Shown: positions 9,971 through 19,935 of the stretch, piece by piece
How positions within the stretch are numbered: the first letter of the stretch is position 1
Layout: the number at the start of each line of letters is the position of its first letter
NCBI GenBank assembly: GCA_934045075.1
Contig: OW203727.1
Location: 21,799,311 to 21,863,310 of the forward strand
Reading direction: 5' to 3'
Source: Yponomeuta sedellus
Lineage: Eukaryota; Arthropoda; Insecta; Lepidoptera; Yponomeutidae
DNA length: 64,000 nucleotides
The notes under the pieces: generated by a model
The model's input: the letters and a program-made list of their open reading frames with translations, nothing else
Told to the model about the DNA's origin: nothing
Database searches by the model: none
Made by a program: the position numbers and the translations under genes

Positions 9971-10301
9971 TTAAAAACCTATTTAGAGGCTAAAAATTTC
10001 ACCCATGCCGGGATTCGAACCCGCAACCTCTGGCTATCCGTGCCAGTGCTCTACCAATTGAGCAAAACCTAACTGCAAAGTAGGTAGTCGGGGCTGTAAG
10101 TGATGCAATTTGCTTAAGCTTTGGAATTTGCAATACGCTGCCTGTACATAATACAGAGAATAGTGTAAAGAGGTTCGAAATTTCACTGATGCCGTGAGTC
10201 GCCTATTGGCTCAATTGGTAGAGCGCTGGCACAGATAGCCAGAGGTTGCGGGTTCGAATCCCAGCATGGGTGAAATTTTTAGCCTCTAAATAGGTTTTTA
10301 A
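9971..10301. repeat. SINE A inverted pair
   Basis: A minus-strand fragment (9971-10063) and a plus-strand copy (10209-10301) form 93-bp arms with about three mismatches. The 145-bp spacer is the 5' part of the plus copy. The minus fragment stops exactly at the start of the tRNA A box (ACCAATTGAGC). Both halves hold GGGTTCGAATCCC-like B boxes. Confidence 0.85.
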
Positions 10302-10329
10302 TTTTTTTGTTATTTGTCCTTAGCACGGG

Positions 10330-10940
10330 TTAGTGCATTAAAAAAAAATAGTATAATGTATATAGATTTGTTTTTTTAAGTCTGAAATAAATGATGTATT
10401 ATTATAGTTATTATAGTTATTACTGTTGTACCTATTCTCTGCTATGTAAAACTTCTCAATCGATCTTTTTCAGTATTGAAAAGTGAAACACACACAATTA
10501 TTTTACTCTTTTTGTTGCACTAATCCGTGCTGAAGACAATTTTAAAAACACACCAATGCCTCTCCGGCCTAGCAGAAAATCAGAAGAAAAGTGCATTTAA
10601 TACAAAAACTGCTAGTTTCGTATCTGCTAGTGCGTGTCAACCTTTAAAAAGCTAGTTTCTCTACAATAGTCCAAACTTTGACTTGTGAGCGATGTACTGC
10701 TTTGAATATAGGAGTGTTTTATTCAGAAGTTTACAATGGCATGCATAGGAGACGTCTACGATCTTTGCGCCTTGTGAGTTGGGACTGCGATACATATCAA
10801 CGAGTCACCCACGAGACGGCGTGAATATTTTCTTCACTGTAAGCCCGCCATTGGCTATGTCAACCAGACAAGTAAAAAACCAGACAAGATTTTTACGGTA
10901 GTTTTCTCGTGGTCCCATTATTTTGTCCCGTTAACGGGTC
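10330..10940. other. No recognised feature
   Basis: An ATT/GTT-rich edge near 10390-10430, then sequence with no recognised family. Confidence 0.4.
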
Positions 10941-10944
10941 CACG

Positions 10945-11180
10945 AGGGATAGAAGTGGTTTGGGTTGGTCATGTCAGTCGAATGCACCCGAATAGGTGGG
11001 CGAAAATCGCCACCGAGTCGGTGCCAAACGACGGACATCGAAATCGAGGCCGGCCTAGAAGACGGTGGAGAGATAATCTCGACAACCATCTGCCGCAGTG
11101 GTCTGAGGTGGCCCTGGACAGAAAACTGGACTGAATTGGGGGAGGCCTTTGCCCAGTGGGACGCAGACATAGAGGCTACG
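10945..11180 (+). pseudogene. RTE-type LINE 3' end
   Basis: Translation in shifting frames gives VGHVSRM, GRPRRRWRDNLDNHLPQWSE and a terminal tryptophan-containing segment, the usual C-terminus downstream of the reverse transcriptase in RTE-like LINEs. An A-rich tail follows. It is 5' truncated and frameshifted. Confidence 0.7.
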
Positions 11181-11235
11181 TAAAAAAATAAAAATTTTAC
11201 ACTTGTCCTTATTTCACCTCTTAATATACTATACG

Positions 11236-11330
11236 ATAGTTATATATTAAATGGGTCTAATCGTGTTTAATATATAACTATTTATGAGTATCGCGAATCA
11301 TTAAGAAATATACGATTATCCAATTTAAAG
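11236..11330 (+). repeat. Unclassified repeat N with 16-bp inverted repeat
   Basis: ATAGTTATATATTAAA (11236-11251) pairs with TTTAATATATAACTAT (11266-11281). The flanking GAGTATCGCGAATCATTA is shared with the duplicated array at 19507-19935. Confidence 0.65.
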
Positions 11331-11561
11331 GAGTTGGCTAAATAGAAGAATGGACGACTGCCCTTGCAATGTATAAACAATAACATTGTGCATAGTAATA
11401 TTTAATGCTGGGTAGCTGAAAAACAGTATTTTTCGTGAAAGGAGAAGAACTTTTGATATCGTCACAATACTGCAAATAAAATCATAGGAACTTCGGCATT
11501 TACAAGAATATACAAAACGACAAACGATGTCTGTCACAGATTAGAAACTATGATGTCTGAC

Positions 11562-11762
11562 CTAGAATAAATAATAAATAAATATTCATGGACATATTAC
11601 ACAGATCTCGTTAGCCCTATACTAAGTACAACTAAATGACTTGTGTTATATGTGCTAACTCGACGATAGATTCAATACAATAAATACATAGATAACATCC
11701 AAGACCTTCGGTTTTACAGCACCGTGCCAAACCGCTGCGCCACCGAGGCTGTCATAATAAAA
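11562..11762 (-). repeat. SINE D with tRNA head
   Basis: The minus strand starts CCTCGGTGGCGCAGCGGTTT, has a shortened tRNA-like head, and continues CTTGGATGTTATCTATGTAT to an ATTT-rich end. It is the most complete D copy here. Confidence 0.75.
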
Positions 11763-12130
11763 ATAAGTTCGTATTAATTAACGAATGAATATTTTTCATG
11801 TAATGAGCTGGTGTGATCTTTCAACACATGCGGCAGTCGTTTAGCCAACTCTTTTTGACTAACGAGTATTAAAATAGAATTTGATATTCAGCGCTAATAG
11901 TTTAGGTTAGTAACACTAGGTACTGTGTTACTTACCGAATGTTTGTGTATAGCAACCAGTAATATTTTGGTAGTAAATAAAATAAAATGACTTGCGCCAT
12001 TGCGTACAGTAGGACAGTAGGTCAACCTTTACCTTTTTGTTGCCAAGTTGAATATGCACCTTGGAAAGTATTTGCAGTTAAAGTTTCAACTGTTACAAAT
12101 TTCCCATCGGTGGTGGCGGTGGGCACGTGG
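11763..12130. other. No recognised feature
   Basis: No family or coding signal recognised. Confidence 0.4.
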
Positions 12131-12213
12131 AGTAATTAAGCCCAAACACTCAGAGAGAGTTAGGTCTTAATTACTACGTTCGGGACAGTTCGAGAGAGAG
12201 CCTTTCCCCTGAA

Positions 12214-12423
12214 CCTTACAGTGGAATGTAAATAAGCTCTATTGCTACTTCTAAGCCTTACAGTGGAATGTAAATAAGCTCTATTACTACTTCTAAGCCT
12301 TACAGTGGAATGTAAATAAGCTCTATAACTACTTCTAAGCCTTACAGTGGAATGTAAATAAGCTCTATTACTACTTCTAACCCTTACTGTGAAATGTCAA
12401 TAGGCTCTATTACTACGTCGAAG
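12214..12423. repeat. 42-bp tandem repeat, five units
   Basis: CCTTACAGTGGAATGTAAAT recurs with starts at 12214, 12256, 12298, 12340 and 12382. The last unit has several substitutions and runs into a 5S-SINE. The sequence before it (12131-12213) resembles a LINE 3' end also seen at 36535-36600. Confidence 0.95.
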
Positions 12424-12780
12424 CGCTTGAAGCCTAGTTGAACCGAGTGATGTGAATCAATCATTCGAGTTATGCAACAACAAGCGCGGTCAGGTGCAGG
12501 ATGTGTAAGAGTCCCGTAACTAGCTCTAGTGTTATTTTTCCGAGTGCTTCCGTGCTTCGCAAGGCACGTTAAGCCGTTGGTGCCGGCTGTCATGTAATTG
12601 CAGTCGTTAAGCCATGTCAGAGGCCTTATGAGCGGCTTGATAACTTCTGACAGTAAGGCCCGCCACCGTCTTACAATCCTCCACCAATCCGGACTTGGCC
12701 CCCGTGGTGGAGTATGGCCTATATCTTCCTCGGGGAAGAGACCCGTGCCCCTCGGTGGGGACATAATGGGTTGATTATGA
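12424..12780 (+). repeat. 5S-SINE, type a
   Basis: The head CGAGTTATGCAACAACAAGC is followed by the full body. The end reads CGGTGGGGACATAATGGGTT. A motif like the 42-bp unit (CCTTACAGTGGGACG, 12793) reappears after it. Confidence 0.85.
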
Positions 12781-12834
12781 AACACGTCCGAGCCTTACAG
12801 TGGGACGAAAATAGGTTATACAAAACCAATGGAT

Positions 12835-12935
12835 TATCTGTCGAGGCGAGGTTCAAGTGTATTAATTGGTAAAGGCTCTGGCACAGTATGCTTTCAGCAT
12901 AGGTTTGAATCTCGATTCAGCTCAGGTTTTTTTCC
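12835..12935 (+). repeat. Decayed tRNA-like SINE head
   Basis: ATTGGTAAAGGCTCTGGCAC and AGGTTTGAATCTCGATT resemble A-box and B-box regions of a tRNA. No SINE body is recognised after it. Confidence 0.35.
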
Positions 12936-13495
12936 ATTTCAGATAGATAGTTTGTTCAATTTTATACGCTTTCTAAAAGTATCTGAAAAATTGCGAAAAT
13001 TGTGTTATTTACTTGTAGTGCCTGTGCATAAATATTTAATTACCGCTGCAAAAAAAAAAACAAATTAAACTTATTTTGAGCGCGTGCTGCCAACGTATTT
13101 CGAACGAAACTATTTAAATATACATTTCCGGGATATTTTGACGAAATTTTATGGACTCTGAAATATTATCGTCGTCAGCTCCATGCAAGTTGGCGCGCTA
13201 TCAAACGGAATATTTTATTATTTTTATTACGATGTTAATACACAGTTGTTAACACACACGGAATATTATAGTCGGTTGTAAGTTGTGAGGTTTTCTATAA
13301 ATCTCAAATTATCAATCAGTCATAAATAAGAACAAACTCTTATAAATAAACTGGATTGCTTACTAGTTCATTTTTACAAATGGTAAAGTCAACCATTCAA
13401 GCGGCACTTAAAAAAAAATGATAGCACTCAAAAATTTTAATCACGTTAATAAATTGGATTACTTACTAACTCTTTTATACGAATTACCTCTGACG
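12936..13495. other. No recognised feature
   Basis: AT-rich. No family recognised. Confidence 0.4.
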
Positions 13496-13496
13496 A

Positions 13497-13690
13497 TCTC
13501 TGTGGAGCAGCGGTAGCTCGTCTGCCCACCATGGAAGAGGTCCAGGGTTCGAACCCCGGTTGAGGACAAAAAAATACCCCAGGTCTTGGATGTTTACATG
13601 TTTGTGATGTTGTTGTTTCTGGTTCTCACGAACCAGGGAATCCTACTGTGGAGTGTGTAAATGTAAATTGTGAGCGGAAATAAAATAATA
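13497..13690 (+). repeat. SINE C
   Basis: CTCTGTGGAGCAGCGGTAGC, GGGTTCGAACCCCGG and CCCCAGGTCTTGGATGTT. The 3' part is shortened after GAATCCTACTGTGGAG. Confidence 0.85.
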
Positions 13691-13839
13691 TTATCACGTT
13701 AAAACAAACTTGGATTTTTGCTATAATCCCCAAAAACTTAAGAGCATTGTGTTGGTTTTAATAGTTTCCAATCATCCTTCTCTATAAAAATATTCTACGA
13801 TTTTCGATTTCATACGCATTACGCATCATAACTATCGGA

Positions 13840-14160
13840 TCGCTTGTAGCCCCGGCTACATGAGGGATCATAAACGATCACGAAGGTTCAGCAACATGGG
13901 GCGCGTTCAGTGCCTGGATGGGTAAACCGTCTATGACTAACGCTAGTGGCATTTTTCCGAGCGGTTCGGTGCTTCGCAAGGCACGTTAAGCAGTTGGTTC
14001 CGGCTGCCGTCGATATATGGCAGTCTTGCAATCCAGCCACCGTCTTACAATCCTCCACCAATCCGGACTTGGCCCCCGTGGTGGAGTATGGCCTATACCT
14101 TCCTCGGGAAGAGACCCGTGCCCCTAGATGGGGACATAATGAGTTGATGATAATGAAAGA
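13840..14160 (+). repeat. 5S-SINE, type b, internally deleted
   Basis: The head ATCACGAAGGTTCAGCAAC and GGATGGGTAAACCG is followed by the body up to CGTCGATATATGGCAGTC. The segment before CACCGTCTTACAATCCTCC is missing. It ends near GGGGACATAATGAGTTGATG. Confidence 0.8.
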
Positions 14161-14239
14161 CTAGATTCATCTCTGATTATTATTATATGTAGTTTATTGC
14201 AAACGAAAAATGAAGCAGGATATTATATTATTATTATAT

Positions 14240-14300
14240 TAGGTCGCGGGCTCGGGTCCCGGCATGGGTGGAATTTTTGGCCTCTGAATAGGTTTTTAAA
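14240..14300 (+). repeat. SINE A, 3' fragment
   Basis: GGTCGCGGGCTCGGGTCCCG and GCCTCTGAATAGGTTTTTAA match the B-box to 3' part of SINE A. Confidence 0.7.
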
Positions 14301-14474
14301 ATATTAATACCTCACTACATATATATAATATATAATATATACTTTAATATAATCACTTGTTTGTCTAATGTTCCTGGGCACTTTCAGCACTTTTACTTTG
14401 TTTTGCTTTGTAAAATTAATTTTCTAATATAGAGCAACCTCTGGAAGCATTATAATCTTATTTGAAAGATTTTT

Positions 14475-14545
14475 AGCCTCCAGAACAGAAAACTTTTGTG
14501 TACTTTTTTACTATGAGATAAACAGTTTAATATATATATTAAACT

Positions 14546-14629
<84 letters not shown>

Positions 14630-14690
14630 TATGAAATAAACAGTAATTTCATAGTAAAAAAGTACACAAAAGTTTTCTGTTTTGGAGGCT
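14475..14690. repeat. Nested palindrome with a (TA)n core
   Basis: Arms of about 46 bp (14475-14521 and 14645-14690), with ACAGAAAACTTTTGTGTAC pairing with its reverse complement, flank a second 30-bp palindrome (14521-14550; AAACAGTTTAAT and its reverse complement) and about 80 bp of TA repeat. Confidence 0.85.
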
Positions 14691-15058
14691 GGGAGGGAGG
14701 AGGGAGGAGGATGTATTTTTAACGTATTTCTTCGTCATTATTTTCCTCTGTACAAAATCAAATATTTCTATCTCATTCTTCACGCAAAATCATGATTTGT
14801 AGTATATTTCTCTCTCTTTTCTCTATCTGGAAACCGTGCGACAAACTAAACGCGACGGCACTAAATTGAAACTAACGGTAGCTTACACTTTGCTGAAAAT
14901 GGCGAGGTGTAGGGTAGAATTATGACCTCAGACCAACAGTATTTCAAAGTTAGATTATCGCTCGTAGAGTTAAGGTAAAAACAAAAACCTACTACGGTCA
15001 AGTTTTTGCGTTTGTTAGTCATCCAATCGTAAACGGATGGACGCATTTTGATGTAACT
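14691..15058. other. No recognised feature
   Basis: GGGAGG microrepeat at the start. Otherwise no family recognised. Confidence 0.4.
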
Positions 15059-15310
15059 TTGTGCAAACCAATTTTTTCACCATTTTTAATTCTTTTTCTA
15101 TATATTATTTTCAAGTATTTAAATTACGTCACACATTTTTCGATTTCCCTCATTTTTCATCATTACAACTTTACCCATCGACTAGATCTTACTATTTTAC
15201 CTGCTTATCTGTTTTTATCCAGTTTTTCTGTTTTATTATAAAATAATATACCTATCTACAAATAAAGCAACAATTGAAGTCGTTCTAGTTTTTATTATTT
15301 TTAAAAGATA
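15059..15310 (-). repeat. Unclassified repeat, family L
   Basis: Inverted copy of 39140-39395, sharing AATTACGTCACACATTTTTC and TAGATAGG-type segments. A short related piece (TTTATAAATAATACACTGGA) lies near 21068. Class unknown. Confidence 0.65.
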
Positions 15311-15424
15311 TACTACATCACAACTTGATACATTCATAGATAATTTTCTGTAATAACGGTATAATACGGTTGCAAAATTATGAGTATATTTAGACCAGTC
15401 TAAGGAAGACTAATAATTACATTT

Positions 15425-15565
15425 ACATAGATAGATAGAGAACACTTTATTGCACAACTAGAAAAAAAGAATACAACCATGATTTCTTAAATGTAAGCAA
15501 TGTTATACAATTGGCGGTCTTATCGCTATGAGTTATGTCTTTCAGACAACCTTTGAATGGAGTAA
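15425..15565 (-). repeat. LINE 3' tail, family K
   Basis: The minus strand reads AGACATAACTCATAGCGATA, AGACCGCCAATTGTATAAC and a GTGCAATAAAGTG end with TCTA units. Confidence 0.75.
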
Positions 15566-15707
15566 TTTACATGAAGAATGTAGGCGGTACGTGCATGTAC
15601 ATAAATACTCGTAAGTGACATTAGTGACATTTAAAAATCATTTTTGCTCCCTTGTAAAAAATTAATTAGCAAACTAAAATTCTTGTTGTGGACTCTAACA
15701 TCTTCTT

Positions 15708-16035
15708 CTTCAGGCTATATTAGTCCACTGCTGGACATAGCCCTCCCCTAATGAGCGCAAGGTTGTGCGATCATTGGGGGGTACCCCACTGTGTGGTGTT
15801 GGCCTAGAGAATAGCACCAACCCAATTCTTCCCGCGGGTGTCGTAAAGGCGACTAAGGGACACAAACCAGGGCGTGGGAAGTAGCGCTCCCTGCAGTACA
15901 ATTCCACCGAACTGCTATCCCCAACCCGCATGCCCAGCGTGGGTATTATGGGCATCACCCCCTATGATAGCACAACGTGGCGCTCTTTAGGGGAGGACTG
16001 TGTCCAGCAGTGGACTAGTATAGCCTGACGCCGAC
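15708..16035 (+). pseudogene. RTE 3' end with inverted copy at its left
   Basis: The right end reads RSLGEDCVQQWTSIA* in the plus frame, a typical RTE C-terminus. Its left edge (15712-15775) is an inverted copy of the same terminus, giving about 65-bp inverted ends around a CCCCAACCCGCATGCCCAGC-type middle. Confidence 0.75.
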
Positions 16036-16090
16036 TTGTATGAAAACAAACCATAGAAAGGGGTCTACTCAGGATAGATTATATGATTAC

Positions 16091-16398
16091 ACTATTTTTA
16101 TTTTTAATGCACTAACCCGTGCTAAGGAAAAAATTTAAAAACCTATTTAGAGGCTAAAAATTTCACCCATGCCGGGATTCGAACCCGCAACCTCTGGCTA
16201 TCCGTACCAGCGCTCTACCAATTGAGCCAAAGGGCGACTCATGACATCAGTGAAATTTCGAACCTCTTTACAATATTCTCTGTATTACATACAGGCAGCG
16301 ACATCTGACTTAAGCAAATTGCATTACTTGCAGCCCCGACTATCTACTTTGCAGTTAGGTTTAACATCGGAACGATATCACTGTACCCACATGATTAC
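16091..16398 (-). repeat. SINE A, first unit of a head-to-tail dimer
   Basis: A 308-bp unit bounded by ACTATTTTTATTTTTAATGC on both sides, holding the tRNA-like module and the flanking GCAGCGACATCTG segment. Confidence 0.85.
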
Positions 16399-16672
16399 AC
16401 TATTTTTATTTTTAATGCACTAACCCGTGCTAAGGAACAAATTTAAAAACCTATTTAGAGGCTAAAAATTTCACCCATGCCGGGATTCGAACCCGCAACC
16501 TCTGGCTATCTGTACCAGCGCTCTACCAATTGAGCCAATGGGCGACTCACGACATCAGTGAAATTTTGAACCTCTTTACAATATTCTCTGTATTACGTAC
16601 AGGCAGCGACATCTGACTTAAGCAAATTGCATTACTTACAGCCCCGACTACCTACTTTACGTTAAAATTAAG
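16399..16672 (-). repeat. SINE A, second unit of the dimer
   Basis: Near-identical to the preceding unit, with the same GGATTCGAACCCGCAACC B box. It is cut in the GACTACCTACTTT segment. Confidence 0.85.
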
Positions 16673-16975
16673 TACATACCTCTTATGGACTTCGCCGTAA
16701 TCGGACAAAAGTAAGATCTCATGACCGCAACTATGTAGACTTGTCAAAAAAGTTGTTAAATCTAAAACATTTAGCCTTGCATTCAAAAAGTCGTAGATTG
16801 AATCTCAGTATCTTGGCTTTGTTTTCTCAGTTGCAAGGTATGGAATTCACCTTCTCTTTCACTGGTTTTACTGTGTACCCATACTCTTGTTCTTCTGAAA
16901 AAAAAAAACATACCTAATGAGATATTAGCTTACAATTGACGTTTACTAAAATTACTGTGATTGTGTTCTACTTAC
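16673..16975. other. No recognised feature
   Basis: No family recognised. CTTACC at 16971-16976 is a possible splice donor for the next entry. Confidence 0.4.
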
Positions 16976-17139
16976 CTTCCTTGTTTCTCTTCATCATCAA
17001 TGAGAGCAGCCAAAATTAAAATTTCTTTAATTTCACTTTCTGTATCAGAGAGCATTGTAGTCAATGACGTGACTCCAGCCTGGTGAACGCAAGATTGAAT
17101 AAACGCGACAGTGTGAACAACTTTTGCACGCGTAGTCAT
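16976..17139 (-). pseudogene. Possible coding exon, acidic N-terminus
   Basis: On the minus strand an ATG at 17139 opens a frame with the segment SDTESEIKEILILAALIDDE (acidic and hydrophobic) and ends at a consensus donor, GGAAG|GTAAGTAG. This layout resembles N-termini of Harbinger-type transposase-derived genes, but no nuclease exon is seen downstream. It may be a fragment or chance. Confidence 0.25.
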
Positions 17140-17219
17140 CGCCACCGCGAGCGCCACCGCGGACGCGACCTGGACGCCTTGGTTTGGCCAGACCTTTACT
17201 ACAACTATCACAAATGTAT

Positions 17220-17274
17220 ACTACAATATCACAAATGTATAGGTGCTGGGCTTGCCCATTTGTGATATTGTAGT
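17220..17274. repeat. Perfect 18-bp hairpin with SINE-like loop
   Basis: ACTACAATATCACAAATG (17220-17237) pairs exactly with 17257-17274. The 19-nt loop TATAGGTGCTGGGCTTGCC matches an internal motif of SINE B. A partial direct copy of the arm lies at 17199-17219. Confidence 0.85.
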
Positions 17275-17456
17275 ACCAATAGGCACTCGCTCACGGTTCA
17301 AGAAAACTTTTTGAGCAACTCTCTGTGCCGTTCACACACCTCAGCAGTTAAAACTGCCCATTCGCGATGAGCGAGCGTGTCCATAAAGCTCATCCCTCTT
17401 TGAAAGAAGGTATGTAGCCTACTATGGGGCGTATATAAAAAAATCTTTGGCCTTTC

Positions 17457-17720
17457 TTTGTTGTGTGGTGTCGGCTTAGCGAATAGCACCAACCCAAATT
17501 CTTCCCGCGGGTGTCGTAAAAGGCGACTAAGGGACACAAACTGGAGGGTGGGCAGCAGCGCCCCCTGCAGTACAGTTTCACCAAACTGCGATCCCCAACC
17601 CGCACGCCCAGCGTGGGGATTATGGGCATTACCCCCCAATGATGGCACAACCTTGCGCTATGGCGCTCATTAGGGGAGGAATATGTCCAGCAGTGGACTA
17701 ATATAGCCTGAAAAAGAAGA
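17457..17720 (+). pseudogene. RTE 3' end
   Basis: It shares TCTTCCCGCGGGTGTCGTAA and CCCCAACCCGCACGCCCAGC with 15708-16035. It ends GTCCAGCAGTGGACTAATAT and then GAAGAAG. No usable frame remains. Confidence 0.75.
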
Positions 17721-17734
17721 AGAACACAGCGTCC

Positions 17735-17960
17735 AGCGGCACTTTTCCTCATTCTAGATGGGAAAAATGTCCGGTGGGCGCTGCATTGCCTTAGACGTTG
17801 CTTTCATTAATAGAATAGGCTTGCCCAGCACCTAGACTATCGTGACAGCTCAGCAAATATACGCGGAGCCGCCCGAGTTAGCGTGTAGTTAGTTTAGCGT
17901 TAGTTAGCGTGTGGTATTGCTACTACAAATACGCAGATGTAGGTACGTAGATGTGACGTA
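17735..17960 (-). repeat. SINE B, diverged, 3' half and body
   Basis: CAGCGTCCAGCGGCAC, AGGCTTGCCCAGCACCTA and TTAGCGTGTGGTATTGCTAC match SINE B in reverse. TTAGCGT is locally repeated. The tRNA head is absent. Confidence 0.75.
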
Positions 17961-17969
17961 TATGGGCTA

Positions 17970-18150
17970 CGTTAGTCGTCGTCGTCGTCAAGCTGTACTA
18001 ATCCACTGCTGGACATAGGCCTCCCCTAATGAGCGCCATAGCGCCCTGTCTTCAGCTTGCCGCATCCAGCATCTGCCTGCAGTTTTTCGCAGATCGTCAT
18101 CCCGCCTATTCGGAGGGCGTCCTACACTACGTTTGCCGAGTCGCGGTCTA
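17970..18150 (-). pseudogene. RTE 3' end
   Basis: Inverted relative to the 30605-30800 copy, with shared CCAGCATCTGCCTGCAG and CACTACGTTTGCCGAGTCG. A CGT/CGA trinucleotide tail lies at its 3' end. Confidence 0.75.
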
Positions 18151-18154
18151 CGTT

Positions 18155-18290
18155 AGTAAATAAATATAAAAAAGTGTGTCATTATAAAAACTGTATTTAC
18201 AGTTTTCCGACTTTTCGGCACTTTTGCAAGTACCGTGGTCCCGGAAGACTTAGGTGAGAGGCGTCTTTTTGAAAGCATTAACTGGTAGTT
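18155..18290 (+). repeat. Unclassified repeat, family I
   Basis: TTCGGCACTTTTGCAAGTAC, GTGGTCCCGGAAGACTTAGG and CGTCTTTTTGAAAGCATTAA are shared with 26555-26680. Confidence 0.65.
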
Positions 18291-18650
18291 TACTACCCTC
18301 GGCAATTCAGTTTTTATTATGTCTAGTGCTCGCGTTACCTTAAAAAATACTAAGTGTGTGATTCACAATTTGACAAGTCCCCAGTCTTCTCAAAAACGCA
18401 GCAGATGACACGGGCGGTAAAGGAGTCCAGCTATAAAACCCGAGGCTTCTGCCGGCTCTAACAAATGTACCAGAGGCGACGGAGTTGTCCAATCTCGTGT
18501 TATTAATGAGACAACTTTTGACGTTCAGTAACATCCTTACTGGGATTTAATACTGCGTGCCGGTAGTCACCTTTGGGCTAGTTTTAGTGTTTATTATATT
18601 TTCAGTAAAATTATAGTTAAAATAAAATCAAATTTACATATTGTAACGTA
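18291..18650. other. No recognised feature
   Basis: No family or coding signal recognised. Confidence 0.4.
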
Positions 18651-18654
18651 ACAC

Positions 18655-18765
18655 CAACCTGGACTTGCCCCCCTTGTTGGAGTATGGCCTAACCTTCCTG
18701 CGATGCAAGAAGAGCCGTTCTCTAGCAGTGGGAACATACAAGGGTTGATATCGATATTGAACGTT
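18655..18765 (+). repeat. 5S-SINE, 3' fragment
   Basis: It carries only the last about 110 bp (GGAGTATGGCCTAACCTTCC to ACATACAAGGGTTGATATCG). Confidence 0.8.
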
Positions 18766-18859
18766 ACATTCAAATTTACCCACTTTGGTTTGATTTTAAG
18801 CAATCAAACATCTTCAGAGTACAAAGTCACTAAACCAAAACAGTGTAAATACTAGAAAT

Positions 18860-19290
18860 AAATATAAACTTTTCTTCCCAAGATTTAGGCTGGCAAAAGT
18901 TAATACATCCTTAATAGGGTATTGTATACGCTTCTATAACAAAATCCCTGAAGATATATTAAGTTTGACTGAAACGAAGTTCAAAAACTATGTAAGGTAC
19001 CTACTCTTTGTACCACAAGGGCTTCTATAATATTAAGGATTATTTAGGTGACACTAATGTCTGGAATTAAAGCCAGTACAATGCATGAGTTCTATGTTTT
19101 ATTATAATTATTTAAACTCTGTTAATTAAGGACTTTGAAAAGACTATGTCTGGATTTTTTTTGTCAATATTTTCTTCAAAATGTTCTAGATTTTGAAATC
19201 GACACCTAGTTTGTTTTGTAACGTTCAATAATTCACAATTTCTGTGCAATATTGAATAAAATACTTGGTATGTTTGTTTAATAGAATATG
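18860..19290 (+). pseudogene. LINE 3' end, family J
   Basis: The plus frame gives RFYNKIPEDILSLTETKFKN followed by a decayed terminus like the DVWN* of the 33126 copy, a C-terminal pattern found in Jockey/CR1-group reverse transcriptases. A 3' UTR with GGAATTAAAGCCAGTACAAT and TTTAAACTCTGTTAATTAAG follows. 5' truncated. Confidence 0.6.
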
Positions 19291-19506
19291 AAGATAACAT
19301 AAGCATATTCTTTTTTGCACGGCAGAAAAAAATAAACTTAAAATAATTACAAAGAATCAGCACAATTTGGTAGCGTTATTTATTCTCTCTCTCTTTCTTT
19401 CTCTCTCTGAAAGCAAGCGTGTGCCCTGCAGTGGGAACTTTATAGGCTACATTAAAAAAATACACTTTTAAAATTCAAATACAAAACGCTATGTTAAAGA
19501 AATCGT

Positions 19507-19935
19507 GTATTAAGTTATATATTAAACGGATCTAATTGCAATTATTTCTTAGGTAAAACGTAATAAGCTTACGTTTCGGCAGCGTTACAGTTACCGTGGT
19601 CACGGGTAGACTGAAGTGGCGAGTACAGTCGATTATTGTTGGTAGTCACTTTTAGTTTTTCGCAGATGGCTGACACACAATACTCAATACGCCCGGGGTT
19701 AATAATATACAGTATAACTATGTATGAGTATTGCGAATCATTACAAAACACAGCGTTACAGTCGCCGTGGTCATCGGTAGACGGAAGTTACGAGTACAGT
19801 CAATTACTGTGGGTAGTCATTTTTAGTTTTTCGCAGATGGCCGACAGACAAAAGTCACTAAGCCCGTGGTTAATATATAGCATACACACACACTCATACA
19901 GTTGAGTAACGCGAATCATTAAAAAACACAATCGT
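19507..19935 (+). repeat. Repeat N, 171-bp tandem duplication
   Basis: Two units starting at GCGTTACAG (19582 and 19753) share TTTAGTTTTTCGCAGATGGC and GCGAATCATTA. A solo relative lies at 11236-11330. Confidence 0.8.

Noticed and set aside
10206..10275. tRNA genes in SINE A, B, C and D heads and at 29440
   Set aside because: The boxes look tRNA-like, but each lies in a dispersed SINE body, with poor anticodon stems and mutated positions. I kept them as SINE heads.
15710..15958. 82-codon minus frame ending in an RTE-like terminus
   Set aside because: It bridges an inverted RTE terminus and unrelated RTE sequence, so it is not one gene.
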